Assembly: GCA_902476265.1 (NCBI GenBank)
Contig: CABSCP010000019.1
Coordinates: 1 to 64,000 of the forward strand
Length of the DNA: 64,000 bases
Source: an uncultured Lachnospiraceae bacterium
GTDB taxonomy: Bacteria > Bacillota > Clostridia > Lachnospirales > Lachnospiraceae
Reading direction: 5' to 3'
Within the stretch, counting starts at the first letter, position 1; each line of letters starts with the position of its first letter. A model generated the notes under the pieces. That model made no database searches and had not been told where the DNA came from. It saw only the letters and a list, made by a program, of their open reading frames with translations. Below, piece after piece: positions 47,820 through 57,219 of the stretch. A program made the translations under genes and the position numbers.

Positions 47820-48245
47820 ATGCCAACATTTAACCAGTTAGTAAGAAAAGGACGTCAGACATCTGTAAAGAAGTCTACAGCACCGGCTCTGCAGAAGGGT
47901 TACAATTCCCTTCACAAGAAAGCAACCGATACCTCTTCTCCTCAGAAGAGAGGCGTGTGCACAGCTGTTAAGACAGCGACTCCTAAAAAGCCTAACTCCG
48001 CTCTTAGAAAGATCGCCAGAGTACGTCTTTCCAACGGAATCGAAGTGACAAGCTACATTCCCGGTGAAGGACACAATCTGCAGGAGCACTCCGTTGTGCT
48101 GATCAGAGGCGGCCGTGTGAAAGACTTACCTGGTACAAGATACCACATCATCAGAGGTACCCTTGATACTGCAGGCGTTGCAAACAGACGTCAGGCAAGA
48201 TCTAAATATGGCGCTAAGAGACCGAAAGACGCTAAGAAGAAATAA
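47820..48245 (+). CDS. rpsL: Ribosomal protein S12
   Basis: 141 aa after AGGAGG. TPKKPNSALRK and GGRVKDLPG carry the two Lys sites where streptomycin resistance mutations arise; both are wild-type. PGEGHNLQEHS differs from the common PGIGHNLQEHS by Glu for Ile. Full length. Confidence 0.97.
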   Translation: MPTFNQLVRKGRQTSVKKSTAPALQKGYNSLHKKATDTSSPQKRGVCTAVKTATPKKPNSALRKIARVRLSNGIEVTSYIPGEGHNLQEHSVVLIRGGRVKDLPGTRYHIIRGTLDTAGVANRRQARSKYGAKRPKDAKKK

Positions 48246-48424
48246 TTCGTTATTTTTATTAGCGGTCTGAAGCTGGAAGTACCACAAACGTAAACTAATT
48301 GAGTGTTGGGATTCTGCTGCAGGGAATACCTGCAGACATGCGAACAGATAGACCGCACGAACACATTAGAGGACACATGTGAGTACCGATGAATTAATTG
48401 ATTATAATTAAGGAGGGAAGAACC

Positions 48425-48895
48425 GTGCCACGTAAAGGACATATTCAGAAAAGAGATGTATTGGCAGATCCTTTATACAATGACAAGGTGGTAACCAAGC
48501 TTATCAATAACATCATGTTAGACGGTAAGAAGGGTGTTGCCCAGAAGATTGTATATGGTGCATTTGCCAGAGTAGAGGAAAAGGCTGGTAAGCCTGCACT
48601 CGAAGTATTTGAAGAAGCGATGAATAACATCATGCCTGTTCTGGAAGTAAAGGCGAGACGTATCGGTGGTGCTACCTATCAGGTACCGATCGAAGTAAGA
48701 GCAGACAGACGTCAGGCTTTAGGACTTCGCTGGTTGACCATGTTTGCCCGCAAGAGAGGCGAAAAGACCATGGAAGAAAGACTTGCGAATGAAATCCTTG
48801 ATGCATCCAATAACACCGGTGCATCCGTTAAGAGGAAAGAAGACGTTCATAAGATGGCTGAAGCGAATAAGGCGTTCTCTCATTACAGATTCTAA
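48425..48895 (+). CDS. rpsG: Ribosomal protein S7
   Basis: 156 aa from a GTG at 48425 after GGAGGG (the longer frame from 48398 is upstream of the SD). PRKGHIQKRDVLADPLYND and EVRADRRQALGLRWL are conserved, and the protein nucleates the 30S head. 179 bases after rpsL. Confidence 0.97.
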   Translation: MPRKGHIQKRDVLADPLYNDKVVTKLINNIMLDGKKGVAQKIVYGAFARVEEKAGKPALEVFEEAMNNIMPVLEVKARRIGGATYQVPIEVRADRRQALGLRWLTMFARKRGEKTMEERLANEILDASNNTGASVKRKEDVHKMAEANKAFSHYRF

Positions 48896-48953
48896 TCGGA
48901 TCTGTAATGACAGAAAACCAGTTTTTGGCTGATTAAAATAGGAGGAAAGACCT

Positions 48954-51071
48954 TTGGCTGGAAGAGAATATCCCTTAGAGAGAACCAGAAACATCGGTAT
49001 TATGGCGCACATCGATGCTGGTAAAACTACCACCACCGAGCGTATTCTTTATTATACCGGTGTTAACTATAAGATTGGTGATACTCATGAAGGAACTGCA
49101 ACCATGGACTGGATGGAACAGGAGCAGGAGAGAGGTATTACCATCACTTCTGCAGCTACCACATGTCACTGGACTCTGCAGGAAAATTGCAAGCCGAAGC
49201 CGGGCGCACTGGAGCACCGTATCAATATCATTGATACACCCGGACACGTTGACTTCACTGTTGAAGTTGAGCGTTCCCTGCGCGTGCTGGACGGTGCGGT
49301 AGGCGTGTTCTGCGCAAAGGGCGGTGTAGAGCCTCAGTCTGAGAACGTATGGCGTCAGGCTGATACCTACAATGTACCCCGTATGGCGTTCATCAACAAA
49401 ATGGACATCATGGGCGCAAACTTCTACGGCGCAGTAGAACAGATTAAAAACAGACTGGGCAAAAATGCGATCTGCATTCAGCTGCCCATCGGTAAGGAAG
49501 ATGAGTTTAAGGGAATCATCGACCTGTTTGAAATGAAAGCCTACATCTATAATGATGATAAGGGTGATGACATTTCTGTAATTGATATCCCTGAAGATAT
49601 GAAGGATGATGCTGAATTGTATCACTCCGAGCTGGTGGAGAAGATCTGCGAGCTGGATGATGATCTGATGATGGCATATCTGGAGGGTGAAGAACCCACA
49701 ACCGAGCAGTTAAAAGCAGCGCTGAGAAAAGGAACCTGTGAATGTACGGCTGTTCCCGTATGCTGCGGTACCGCTTACAGAAACAAGGGCGTACAGAAGC
49801 TCCTGGATGCAGTTGTAGAGTTCATGCCTTCTCCGCTCGACATCCCTTCCATTAAGGGTGTTGACCTGGACGGCAATGAAGTGGAGAGACATTCTTCCGA
49901 TGACGAACCTTTCGCAGCTCTCGCATTCAAGATCATGACAGACCCCTTCGTTGGTAAGCTGGCTTACTTCCGTGTATACTCCGGCGGCTTAAACTCCGGT
50001 TCTTATATCCTGAATGCAACCAAGGGCAAGAAGGAACGTGTAGGACGTATTCTGCAGATGCATGCGAATAAGCGGATGGAACTGGAAAGAGTTTACGCCG
50101 GCGATATCGCTGCAGCAGTAGGTTTTAAATTCACGACGACAGGTGATACCATCTGTGACGAACAGCATCCGGTTATTCTGGAATCCATGGAGTTCCCTGA
50201 ACCCGTTATTGAGCTCGCAATCGAGCCCAAGACAAAAGCAGGTCAGGACAAGATGGGCGTTGCGCTCGCAAAACTGGCAGAAGAAGATCCGACCTTCCGT
50301 GCTCATACCGATCAGGAGACAGGTCAGACCATCATCGCCGGAATGGGTGAGCTGCATCTGGAGATCATCGTAGACCGTCTGCTCCGTGAGTTCAAGGTGG
50401 AAGCAAACGTAGGCGCTCCTCAGGTTGCTTACAAAGAAACCTTCACCAAGCCTGTGGATGTGGACAGCAAATATGCGAAACAGTCCGGCGGCCGTGGTCA
50501 GTATGGTCACTGTAAAGTTAAATTCGAGCCTATGGATCCCAACGGCGAAGAAACATTCAAGTTCGAATCCACCGTTGTGGGCGGCGCTATTCCGAAGGAA
50601 TATATCCCCGCAGTCGGCGAAGGTATCGAAGAAGCGACAAAGGCCGGTATCCTGGGCGGATTCCCTGTACTGGGCGTTCACGCGAATGTATACGACGGTT
50701 CTTACCATGAAGTAGACTCCTCCGAAATGGCGTTCCATATCGCCGGCTCTCTGGCATTCAAAGATGCTATGGCAAAGGCGAACCCGGTACTGCTTGAGCC
50801 TATCATGAAGGTTGAAGTTACCATGCCGGAAGAATATATGGGCGATGTTATCGGTGATATCAACTCCCGCCGCGGACGTATCGAAGGTATGGATGATATC
50901 GGCGGAGGCAAGATGGTAAGAGCGTATGTACCGCTTGCTGAGATGTTCGGTTACTCCACAGATTTACGTTCCAGAACACAGGGCCGCGGTAACTACTCCA
51001 TGTTCTTCGAAAAATACGAACAGGTACCGAAGAGCGTTCAGGAGAAGGTTCTCGCTGCAAAAGCAAAATAA
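48954..51071 (+). CDS. fusA: Translation elongation factor G
   Basis: 705 aa with a TTG start at 48954 behind AGGAGG. GTPase motifs AHIDAGKTTTTE, DTPGHVDF and NKMD are intact; the domain IV loop and SGGRGQYGHCKVKFEP are present. Catalyses translocation on the ribosome. It is 58 bases after rpsG. No TetM-like features. Confidence 0.98.
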   Translation: MAGREYPLERTRNIGIMAHIDAGKTTTTERILYYTGVNYKIGDTHEGTATMDWMEQEQERGITITSAATTCHWTLQENCKPKPGALEHRINIIDTPGHVDFTVEVERSLRVLDGAVGVFCAKGGVEPQSENVWRQADTYNVPRMAFINKMDIMGANFYGAVEQIKNRLGKNAICIQLPIGKEDEFKGIIDLFEMKAYIYNDDKGDDISVIDIPEDMKDDAELYHSELVEKICELDDDLMMAYLEGEEPTTEQLKAALRKGTCECTAVPVCCGTAYRNKGVQKLLDAVVEFMPSPLDIPSIKGVDLDGNEVERHSSDDEPFAALAFKIMTDPFVGKLAYFRVYSGGLNSGSYILNATKGKKERVGRILQMHANKRMELERVYAGDIAAAVGFKFTTTGDTICDEQHPVILESMEFPEPVIELAIEPKTKAGQDKMGVALAKLAEEDPTFRAHTDQETGQTIIAGMGELHLEIIVDRLLREFKVEANVGAPQVAYKETFTKPVDVDSKYAKQSGGRGQYGHCKVKFEPMDPNGEETFKFESTVVGGAIPKEYIPAVGEGIEEATKAGILGGFPVLGVHANVYDGSYHEVDSSEMAFHIAGSLAFKDAMAKANPVLLEPIMKVEVTMPEEYMGDVIGDINSRRGRIEGMDDIGGGKMVRAYVPLAEMFGYSTDLRSRTQGRGNYSMFFEKYEQVPKSVQEKVLAAKAK

Positions 51072-51090
51072 TTTGACCGTAAATTAATAC

Positions 51091-51131
51091 TTGAAAATAC
51101 AGCTATTATCGAATATAATCAGTAATAGCTG
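51091..51131 (+). promoter_or_regulatory. tuf promoter overlapping a dyad
   Basis: TTGAAA (51091-51096), 17-base spacer, TATAAT (51114-51119). CAGCTATTA (51100-51108) and TAATAGCTG (51123-51131) are perfect inverted repeats that flank the -10 box; they could form a hairpin or a protein site. Confidence 0.65.
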
Positions 51132-51180
51132 ATTAATCAAAAAACTATTAAATCACTGATTTAAGGAGGATTATGTAAAA

Positions 51181-52368
51181 ATGGGTAAAGCTAAATTTGA
51201 AAGATCCAAACCGCATTGTAACATCGGTACCATTGGCCACGTTGACCATGGTAAAACAACTCTGACAGCTGCTATCACAAAGACTCTTCATGAGAGACTG
51301 GGCACCGGCGAAGCTGTTGCTTTCGAAAACATCGATAAGGCTCCTGAAGAAAGAGAACGTGGTATCACCATCTCCACAGCTCACGTTGAGTATGAGACAG
51401 AGAAGAGACACTACGCTCACGTTGACTGCCCTGGACATGCTGACTACGTTAAGAACATGATCACAGGTGCTGCTCAGATGGACGGCGCTATCCTGGTTGT
51501 TGCTGCAACTGATGGTGTTATGGCTCAGACAAAAGAGCACATCCTGCTGTCCCGTCAGGTAGGCGTTCCTTACATCGTTGTATTCCTGAACAAATGCGAT
51601 ATGGTTGACGACGAAGAACTGCTCGAGCTGGTTGAAATGGAAGTTACCGAACAGCTGGAAGAGTATGAGTTCACAGATTGCCCGATCATCAGAGGTTCCG
51701 CTCTGAAAGCTCTGGAAGATCCTCAGAGCGAATGGGGCGACAAGATCCTTGAACTGATGAGCACAGTTGACGAATATATTCCGGATCCTCAGCGTGACAC
51801 AGATAAGCCTTTCCTGATGCCTGTAGAAGACGTATTCACAATTACCGGCCGTGGTACAGTTGCTACCGGTAGAGTAGAAAGAGGTACTCTGCACCTGAAC
51901 GAAGAAGTTGAAATCGTTGGTATCAAAGAAGAGACCAAGAAGACTGTTGTAACCGGTATCGAAATGTTCCGTAAAATGCTGGATGAGGCTCAGGCTGGTG
52001 ATAACATCGGCGCTCTGCTTCGTGGCGTTCAGAGAACCGAAATCGAAAGAGGACAGGTTCTTGCAAAACCCGGTTCCGTTACCTGCCATCACAAATTTAC
52101 CGCTCAGGTATACGTTCTGACAAAGGACGAAGGCGGCCGTCATACACCTTTCTTCAACAACTACAGACCTCAGTTCTACTTCCGTACAACTGACGTTACA
52201 GGTGTCTGCAACCTTCCTGAAGGCGTAGAAATGTGCATGCCTGGCGATAACGTAGAAATGACCATCGAACTGATCCATCCCGTAGCTATGGAGCAGGGTC
52301 TTACTTTCGCTATCCGTGAAGGTGGCCGTACAGTTGGTTCCGGCCGTGTTGCTACCATCATCGAGTAA
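51181..52368 (+). CDS. tuf: Translation elongation factor Tu
   Basis: 395 aa after AAGGAGG. GHVDHGKTTLTAAI, DCPGHADY and NKCDM are the GTP motifs. Codon use is strongly biased, as for a highly expressed gene. Only one copy is in this window. Ends at a twelve-pair terminator. Confidence 0.98.
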   Translation: MGKAKFERSKPHCNIGTIGHVDHGKTTLTAAITKTLHERLGTGEAVAFENIDKAPEERERGITISTAHVEYETEKRHYAHVDCPGHADYVKNMITGAAQMDGAILVVAATDGVMAQTKEHILLSRQVGVPYIVVFLNKCDMVDDEELLELVEMEVTEQLEEYEFTDCPIIRGSALKALEDPQSEWGDKILELMSTVDEYIPDPQRDTDKPFLMPVEDVFTITGRGTVATGRVERGTLHLNEEVEIVGIKEETKKTVVTGIEMFRKMLDEAQAGDNIGALLRGVQRTEIERGQVLAKPGSVTCHHKFTAQVYVLTKDEGGRHTPFFNNYRPQFYFRTTDVTGVCNLPEGVEMCMPGDNVEMTIELIHPVAMEQGLTFAIREGGRTVGSGRVATIIE

Positions 52369-52402
52369 TTAATATTACTGTTTTGTGTCCAAGCATAAGA
52401 TT

Positions 52403-52434
52403 GCCCCTGAAACCTTGCGGTTTCAGGGGCTTTT
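52403..52434 (+). terminator. tuf terminator
   Basis: GCCCCTGAAACC-TTGC-GGTTTCAGGGGC, twelve pairs, then TTTT. Confidence 0.95.
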
Positions 52435-52473
52435 CTATTGTTCAACATAAAGAACAGAACGATAAGTGAGCAG

Positions 52474-52509
52474 AAAAAAGCCGCATCAGCGATTATCTGC
52501 TGATGCGGC
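52474..52509 (-). terminator. Terminator of the HD-domain gene
   Basis: GCCGCATCAGC/GCTGATGCGGC stem (52480-52490, 52499-52509), loop of eight; on the minus strand it is followed by six T (AAAAAA at 52474-52479). Confidence 0.92.
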
Positions 52510-52542
52510 GAGTTCCTATCGTACAAAATATTGTTTAAAATC

Positions 52543-53037
52543 TCAGGCATAACTCACAATCACACGGTTTTTTCTGGAAAGTGCAATCCTGAACCGGCAG
52601 AATTCTGTAATGGCACAGAGTTTATCGGCACAGGAGATCACCCATGCCTCGCGGCTTCTGGGCAAAGGTCCAAGGGGGAACATGTGTGAAAGTATCGCCT
52701 GTCTTTCCTTGTCGTAAAGAGCGAAATGCTCCTCACTTGTATACGCTGCTACCTTTGGATGATAAAAGGCCTGCACCTGTCCTTTCGGCAGTTTATCCTT
52801 AAAGTCATAGACACAAAAATCATGAAGTAAACCGGCCCGTGCTGCAACGCTGGAATCCCAGCCGAATTTTCTGGCGATGAGCCAGGAAATATAAGAAACA
52901 TTTAAACTGTGCATAAACCGTGTTGTCTGATAATGCTGCTTATATCGATGAAGCTTCTTAAATTCGGAGTTATCCAGTATGCTTTGCACGAGGGCCAGAA
53001 AATCGGCGCTGATATCATCCGCTACTGTTATATCCAT
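52543..53037 (-). CDS. HD-domain phosphohydrolase
   Basis: 164 aa from the ATG at 53037 (a TTG two codons earlier is possible). H-x..H-D..D pattern of HD hydrolases: FMHSLNVSYISW (H), GLLHDFCVYD (HD), ILSHMFP and SCADKLCAITEF (D). Such proteins hydrolyse phosphate monoesters or nucleotides; the substrate is unknown. It has its own minus-strand promoter and terminator and is convergent with tuf. Confidence 0.88.
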   Translation of the reverse strand: MDITVADDISADFLALVQSILDNSEFKKLHRYKQHYQTTRFMHSLNVSYISWLIARKFGWDSSVAARAGLLHDFCVYDFKDKLPKGQVQAFYHPKVAAYTSEEHFALYDKERQAILSHMFPLGPLPRSREAWVISCADKLCAITEFCRFRIALSRKNRVIVSYA

Positions 53038-53107
53038 CGGCAATCACATCCTTTCTTCCGGCGGAAGCCGACACTATCTGTCCGACGGCTATCGCCTTTC
53101 TAATTCC

Positions 53108-53135
53108 AGTATAACGCAATAATTTACAAAATCAA
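53108..53135 (-). promoter_or_regulatory. Promoter of the HD-domain gene
   Basis: On the minus strand TTGATT (53130-53135), 16-base spacer, TATACT (53108-53113). Confidence 0.55.
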
Positions 53136-53213
53136 GAGGAAATGAATGGAGGATTTTTAAACAGATATAGAAGCCGGAAGAAGGAACCCCGGAATCAGAA
53201 GAAAATGAAAAGG

Positions 53214-53266
53214 AAAAGGACTGGACGGAATCGCTGATTATGCAGCATTCCTGTCGCAGTCCTTTT
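53214..53266 (-). terminator. Terminator of the nrdD-nrdG operon
   Basis: AAAAGGACTG (53257-53266 on minus) pairs with CAGTCCTTTT, enclosing a second helix GGAAT-GCTG/CAGC-ATTCC; the minus strand continues T-rich. Confidence 0.7.
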
Positions 53267-53268
53267 TG

Positions 53269-53811
53269 TCAGACCCGTCCTTTTTCACATTGCAGCTTCC
53301 AAAGAATGATTTCGCCTTTGACCAGGGTTTCCTTTACATCGATAATCCTCTGATTTTCGGAGCCGCGGAAGGGGAGGCTGATGTTTTTTAAAGCGTCCAC
53401 AAATTCGCCGTCAACCAGGACATCCAGCAGGGAGAGCATTTCATCGGTGCACTCACATCTGGCCCGGCTGTCTGTCAGAAGTTCCTGATCCAGCAGATAT
53501 CCGGAATAGCACCAGATTGTTTTTGCGGGAAAACGGCTTCGCACCTCTTTCAGAAAAGGGAGCAGCGCGCGCTGGTTGTCCGGTTCAAAGGGTTCCCCTC
53601 CCAGAAGGGAGAGGCCGTTAATATAATCCGGCGCCAGGGCTTCCAGGATTTCGGCTTTGGCAGCATCATCAAAAGGCTTTCCGAAAGAAAAATTCCAGGT
53701 TTCCGGATTGAAGCAGTTTTTACAATGGTGGGTACAGCCGGAGACGAAGAGGGAAACCCTCACGCCTTCGCCGTTTGCAATATCACATTTTTTGATTTCT
53801 CCGTAGTTCAT
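53269..53811 (-). CDS. nrdG: Anaerobic ribonucleotide reductase activating protein
   Basis: 180 aa. Radical-SAM enzyme that installs the glycyl radical on NrdD. The [4Fe-4S] motif is GCTHHCKNCFN (C-x3-C-x2-C), with GGEP for SAM binding. Its start overlaps the nrdD stop by one base (TAATG), so translation is coupled. Confidence 0.97.
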   Translation of the reverse strand: MNYGEIKKCDIANGEGVRVSLFVSGCTHHCKNCFNPETWNFSFGKPFDDAAKAEILEALAPDYINGLSLLGGEPFEPDNQRALLPFLKEVRSRFPAKTIWCYSGYLLDQELLTDSRARCECTDEMLSLLDVLVDGEFVDALKNISLPFRGSENQRIIDVKETLVKGEIILWKLQCEKGRV

Positions 53812-55970
53812 TACAGATGCAGCACCCTTTCCTTAATTTCCTGTGTGCGTCCCTGGTTCCAGAACTGGGTTCCGATGTAGCCGCAGGTACGGCGTGCCAC
53901 ATTCAGCTTGTTCTGATCCCGGCAGCCGCAGTTGGGGCACTCCCACACCAGTTTGCCGTCTTCGTCCTCCACGATTTTGATTTCGCCGGAATAACCGCAT
54001 TCCTGGCAGAAATCACTCTTGGTATTCAGTTCCGCATACATGATGTTGTCATAAATGAAGCGCATCACCTGTAAAACCGCAGGGATGTTGCTCTGCATAT
54101 CGGGCACTTCCACGTAGCTGATTGCGCCGCCGGTGGAAAGGGCCTGGAACTGGGATTCAAATTTCAGTTTGGAGAAAGCGTCGATGGGTTCGCTCACATG
54201 CACATGATAGCTGTTTGTGATGTAACTCTTATCCGTGATGCCTTCCACGATGCCGAAGCGTTTCTGCAGGCATTTGGCAAATTTGTAGGTGGTGCTTTCA
54301 ATGGGGGATCCGTAAATGGAGAAGCCGATATTCGTCTCCTCCTTCCATTTGTTGCAGGCATCGTTCATATGCTGCATCACATGGAGGGCAAAAGGAGTGG
54401 CTTCCGGATCCGTATGGGTTTTGCCCGTCATATATTTGGTACATTCGTACAGGCCGGCATACCCCAGAGAAATGGTGGAATAGCCGCCGTAGAGCAGCGA
54501 ATCGATGGTTTCTCCTTTTTTCAGTCTCGCCAGAGCGCCGTACTGCCAGAGGATGGGAGCCGCGTCGGACAGCGTGCCTTTTAACCGGTTGTGGCGGTAC
54601 ATCAGGGCACGGTAGCACAGTTCCAGACGGTCGTCAAAAATCTTCCAGAATTTGTCCATATCCCCGCCGGAGGAAAGCGCCACATCCACCAGATTGATGG
54701 TGACAACACCCTGGTTAAAACGGCCGTAAAATTTGTAATTGCCGTTTTCATCCTTCCAGGGGCTCAAAGCGCTGCGGCAGCCCATGACGGGGAAGCAGTT
54801 GCCTTCCTTTAATTCCTTCATTTTCTTTTCGGAAATATAGTCGGGCACCAGACGCTTTGCGGTACATTTTGCCGCCAGTTCGGTGAGATAAAAATATTCG
54901 GAACCTTCTTCCACATTGTCGTCTTCCAGCACGTAGATCAGTTTGGGGAAGGCGGGGGTGATCCAGACGCCGGCTTCGTTTTTCACGCCGCGGTAGCGCT
55001 GCTTTAAGGTTTCTTCGATGATCAGGGCCAGGTCTTTCTTCTCCTGGTCATTTTTCGCTTCATTCAGATACATGAAAACAGTGAGGAAAGGCGCCTGTCC
55101 GTTGGTGGTCATCAGGGTGATGATCTGGTACTGGATCGTCTGGCAGCCTTTGTTAATTTCCCGATGCAGCCGTTTTTCCACGATCTGATTGATCTGTTCC
55201 GGAGAAGCTTCGGTATTTAAAAGTTTGATCTCTTCCAGCACTTCGGCCCGGATTTTATCCCTGGAAACCTGAACAAAGGGAGCCAGGTGGGCGAGGCTGA
55301 TGCTCTGGCCGCCATACTGGTTGCTGGCAACCTGGGCGATGATCTGGGTGGCGATGTTGCAGGCGGTGGAGAAGCTGTGGGGCTTTTCGATCAGGGTCTC
55401 GCTGATGACGGTGCCGTTCTGGAGCATATCTTCCAGATTCACCAGGTCGCAGTTGTGCATGTGCTGGGCAAAATAATCGGAATCATGGAAATGGATGATC
55501 CCGTTTTTGTCCGCCTCCACAATATCGGGAGGGAGCAGGAGACGCTGGGTTAAATCCCGGCTCACCTCACCGGCCATATAGTCGCGTTGTACGCTGTTGA
55601 CAGTAGGATTTTTATTGGAGTTTTCCTGTTTCACCTCTTCATTGTTGCATTCGATGAGGGAGAGGATGCGGTTATCCGTGGTGTTGGATTTACGAACCAG
55701 CGTCCGCTGATAACGGTATTGTACATAGCGTTTTGCCAGATCAAATGCGCCGGTGGACATGATCTGGTTTTCCACCATATCCTGGATTTCTTCCACCGAA
55801 ACGGCGCGGTTCATTTTCTGGCATTTGTATTCCACATAGTCTGCGATGTCGTGTATCTGTTCTGCGCTGAGCGGATTGGATTCCGCAGAGTTGTTGGCCT
55901 TGCTGATGGCGGCTACGATTTTGTCAATGTCAAAGGTGGCTTCGGAGCCGTTTCTTTTGATAATTTTCAT
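53811..55970 (-). CDS. nrdD: Anaerobic (class III) ribonucleoside-triphosphate reductase
   Basis: 719 aa. Reduces NTPs to dNTPs under strict anaerobiosis. An N-terminal ATP-cone (about 1-90, KIIKRNGSEATFDIDKIV) controls overall activity; the finger-loop Cys is in CRSALS; the C-terminal zinc site is CQECGYSG and CPNCGC; the glycyl-radical Gly is in TCGYIG near the end. SD AAGGAG. The upstream region is shared with a divergent Crp-like gene. Confidence 0.97.
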   Translation of the reverse strand: MKIIKRNGSEATFDIDKIVAAISKANNSAESNPLSAEQIHDIADYVEYKCQKMNRAVSVEEIQDMVENQIMSTGAFDLAKRYVQYRYQRTLVRKSNTTDNRILSLIECNNEEVKQENSNKNPTVNSVQRDYMAGEVSRDLTQRLLLPPDIVEADKNGIIHFHDSDYFAQHMHNCDLVNLEDMLQNGTVISETLIEKPHSFSTACNIATQIIAQVASNQYGGQSISLAHLAPFVQVSRDKIRAEVLEEIKLLNTEASPEQINQIVEKRLHREINKGCQTIQYQIITLMTTNGQAPFLTVFMYLNEAKNDQEKKDLALIIEETLKQRYRGVKNEAGVWITPAFPKLIYVLEDDNVEEGSEYFYLTELAAKCTAKRLVPDYISEKKMKELKEGNCFPVMGCRSALSPWKDENGNYKFYGRFNQGVVTINLVDVALSSGGDMDKFWKIFDDRLELCYRALMYRHNRLKGTLSDAAPILWQYGALARLKKGETIDSLLYGGYSTISLGYAGLYECTKYMTGKTHTDPEATPFALHVMQHMNDACNKWKEETNIGFSIYGSPIESTTYKFAKCLQKRFGIVEGITDKSYITNSYHVHVSEPIDAFSKLKFESQFQALSTGGAISYVEVPDMQSNIPAVLQVMRFIYDNIMYAELNTKSDFCQECGYSGEIKIVEDEDGKLVWECPNCGCRDQNKLNVARRTCGYIGTQFWNQGRTQEIKERVLHL

Positions 55971-56087
55971 CCTGTTTTCTCCTTATTTGAAACATAGATG
56001 CAACTTCTGCCTCCCCGCAAAAGATGCATGAAAGTGATTGTGTGACATACGCCCCCGGTCACTCTGCGATCAGAGACGGCAGTCTTT

Positions 56088-56145
56088 ATTATATATCCGG
56101 GCCTTTTTAAAAACAGTTGCATAGGCAACAAGTATGGGATATAAT
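56088..56145. promoter_or_regulatory. Divergent nrdD / Crp-like gene promoters around a shared dyad
   Basis: Plus: TTGCAT (56117-56122), 17-base spacer, TATAAT (56140-56145). Minus: TATAAT (56088-56093) with a poor -35. The dyad GTTGC-ATAG-GCAAC (56116-56129) covers the plus -35 box and, counted from the minus -10 box, is centred at about -41.5. Confidence 0.6.
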
Positions 56146-56195
56146 ACAAAATATAGTGGTTTGCACAAAAATGAAGCACATGATGGTGAGAGTAT

Positions 56196-56828
56196 ATGGA
56201 ACAATTTAACGATTTATTCGGCTTGACCGAAGAACAGACACAAGGGCTGATCAAAGCCGGCACAATTGCAATCCGGGAGTTTGGGAAGCGCCAGGTTTTG
56301 ATGACGCTGGATGATGATATGGATGGGATTGGCGTGATGCTCACAGGGACCGCTTTTTTGGAAAGCATGAATTTTGACGGGCAGAGAAGGATTGTGGATT
56401 ATTATGAGCCCCGGGACATTTTCATGAGGAAATGTTTTCCGGTCATGGAAAATAATCTGTATTATGTGATTTCCCGGTCCAAATGCAGGGTAGCGTTTTT
56501 AAATGACAGGAAGCTGTCAGCCAGGCACGGCGCTCATGGGATGCGCGCGAAAATTCTGGATTATATTCTGACTGCAGCCCAGCGCAGAGCCCTGATGCAC
56601 ATGGACGTGCTGGGACAGCGGACGCTGCGGCACAAGCTTATGGCCTATCTGGGGTATCTGAGCAGGCAAAAGGAAAGCCCCTCTTTTGAACTGCCCTTTT
56701 CCTTTACGGACTGCGCAGATTATCTGGCGGTGGATAGAAGCGCCATGATGCGGGAAATCGGCAGGATGAAGGAAGAAGGGATTTTAGACACCCAGGGTGC
56801 GAGAATTACGCTGTTACGAAAAGGCTGA
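56196..56828 (+). CDS. Crp/Fnr-family transcriptional regulator
   Basis: 210 aa. An N-terminal cyclic-nucleotide-like beta-barrel (about 20-120) and a C-terminal HTH (FSFTDCADYLAVDRSAMMREIGRMKEEGIL). There is no N-terminal Cys cluster, so it is not an FNR-type oxygen sensor by iron-sulfur cluster; three scattered Cys remain. It is divergent from nrdD and 16 bases before a BlaI-type gene, suggesting control of anaerobic or envelope functions. Ligand unknown. Confidence 0.9.
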   Translation: MEQFNDLFGLTEEQTQGLIKAGTIAIREFGKRQVLMTLDDDMDGIGVMLTGTAFLESMNFDGQRRIVDYYEPRDIFMRKCFPVMENNLYYVISRSKCRVAFLNDRKLSARHGAHGMRAKILDYILTAAQRRALMHMDVLGQRTLRHKLMAYLGYLSRQKESPSFELPFSFTDCADYLAVDRSAMMREIGRMKEEGILDTQGARITLLRKG

Positions 56829-56844
56829 CTGCAGGAGGAAAGGA

Positions 56845-57219
56845 ATGGAAGTACCGGAAATTTTTGAAAGTGAATACAGGTTCTGTGAAATTTTATGGGA
56901 GCAGGAACCGGTTTTGAGCAGCGAGTTGGTGCGGCTGTGCGCCCAAAAGCTGGGATGGAAAAAATCCACCACTTATACGGTGATCAAGCGGCTGTCTCAG
57001 AGGGGAGTCGTGAAATCGGAGAATGCTGTGGTGACGGCCCTGGTGACCAGGGAGGAAGTGCAGGCGGCCAGGAGCCGGGAATTTGTGGAGAAAAATTTCA
57101 GCGGTTCTCTGCCCGGTTTTATTGCTGCCTTTACGAAAAAAGGCAGGTTATCGGAGCGGGATGCGGCACAAATCCGCAAAATGCTGGATGACTGCCTGGA
57201 GCAGGAGAAACGGAAATGA
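56845..57219 (+). CDS. BlaI/MecI-family repressor
   Basis: 124 aa from the ATG at 56845 after GCAGGAGGAAA. Winged-helix DNA-binding domain (LSSELVRLCAQKLGWKKSTTYTVIKRLSQRGVV) and a C-terminal dimerisation segment that carries the Met/Asn-type cleavage region in other members. It overlaps the next gene by four bases. In known systems the M56 protease downstream cleaves this repressor. No beta-lactamase gene is in view. Confidence 0.9.
   Translation: MEVPEIFESEYRFCEILWEQEPVLSSELVRLCAQKLGWKKSTTYTVIKRLSQRGVVKSENAVVTALVTREEVQAARSREFVEKNFSGSLPGFIAAFTKKGRLSERDAAQIRKMLDDCLEQEKRK

Noticed and set aside
51148..52278. 376-codon open frame opposite tuf
   Set aside because: A by-product of the biased codon use of tuf; no SD and no protein-like motif.
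56141..56162. NrdR box ACAAAATATAGTGG near nrdD
   Set aside because: One base short of the consensus spacing and only a single copy; NrdR boxes normally come in pairs.
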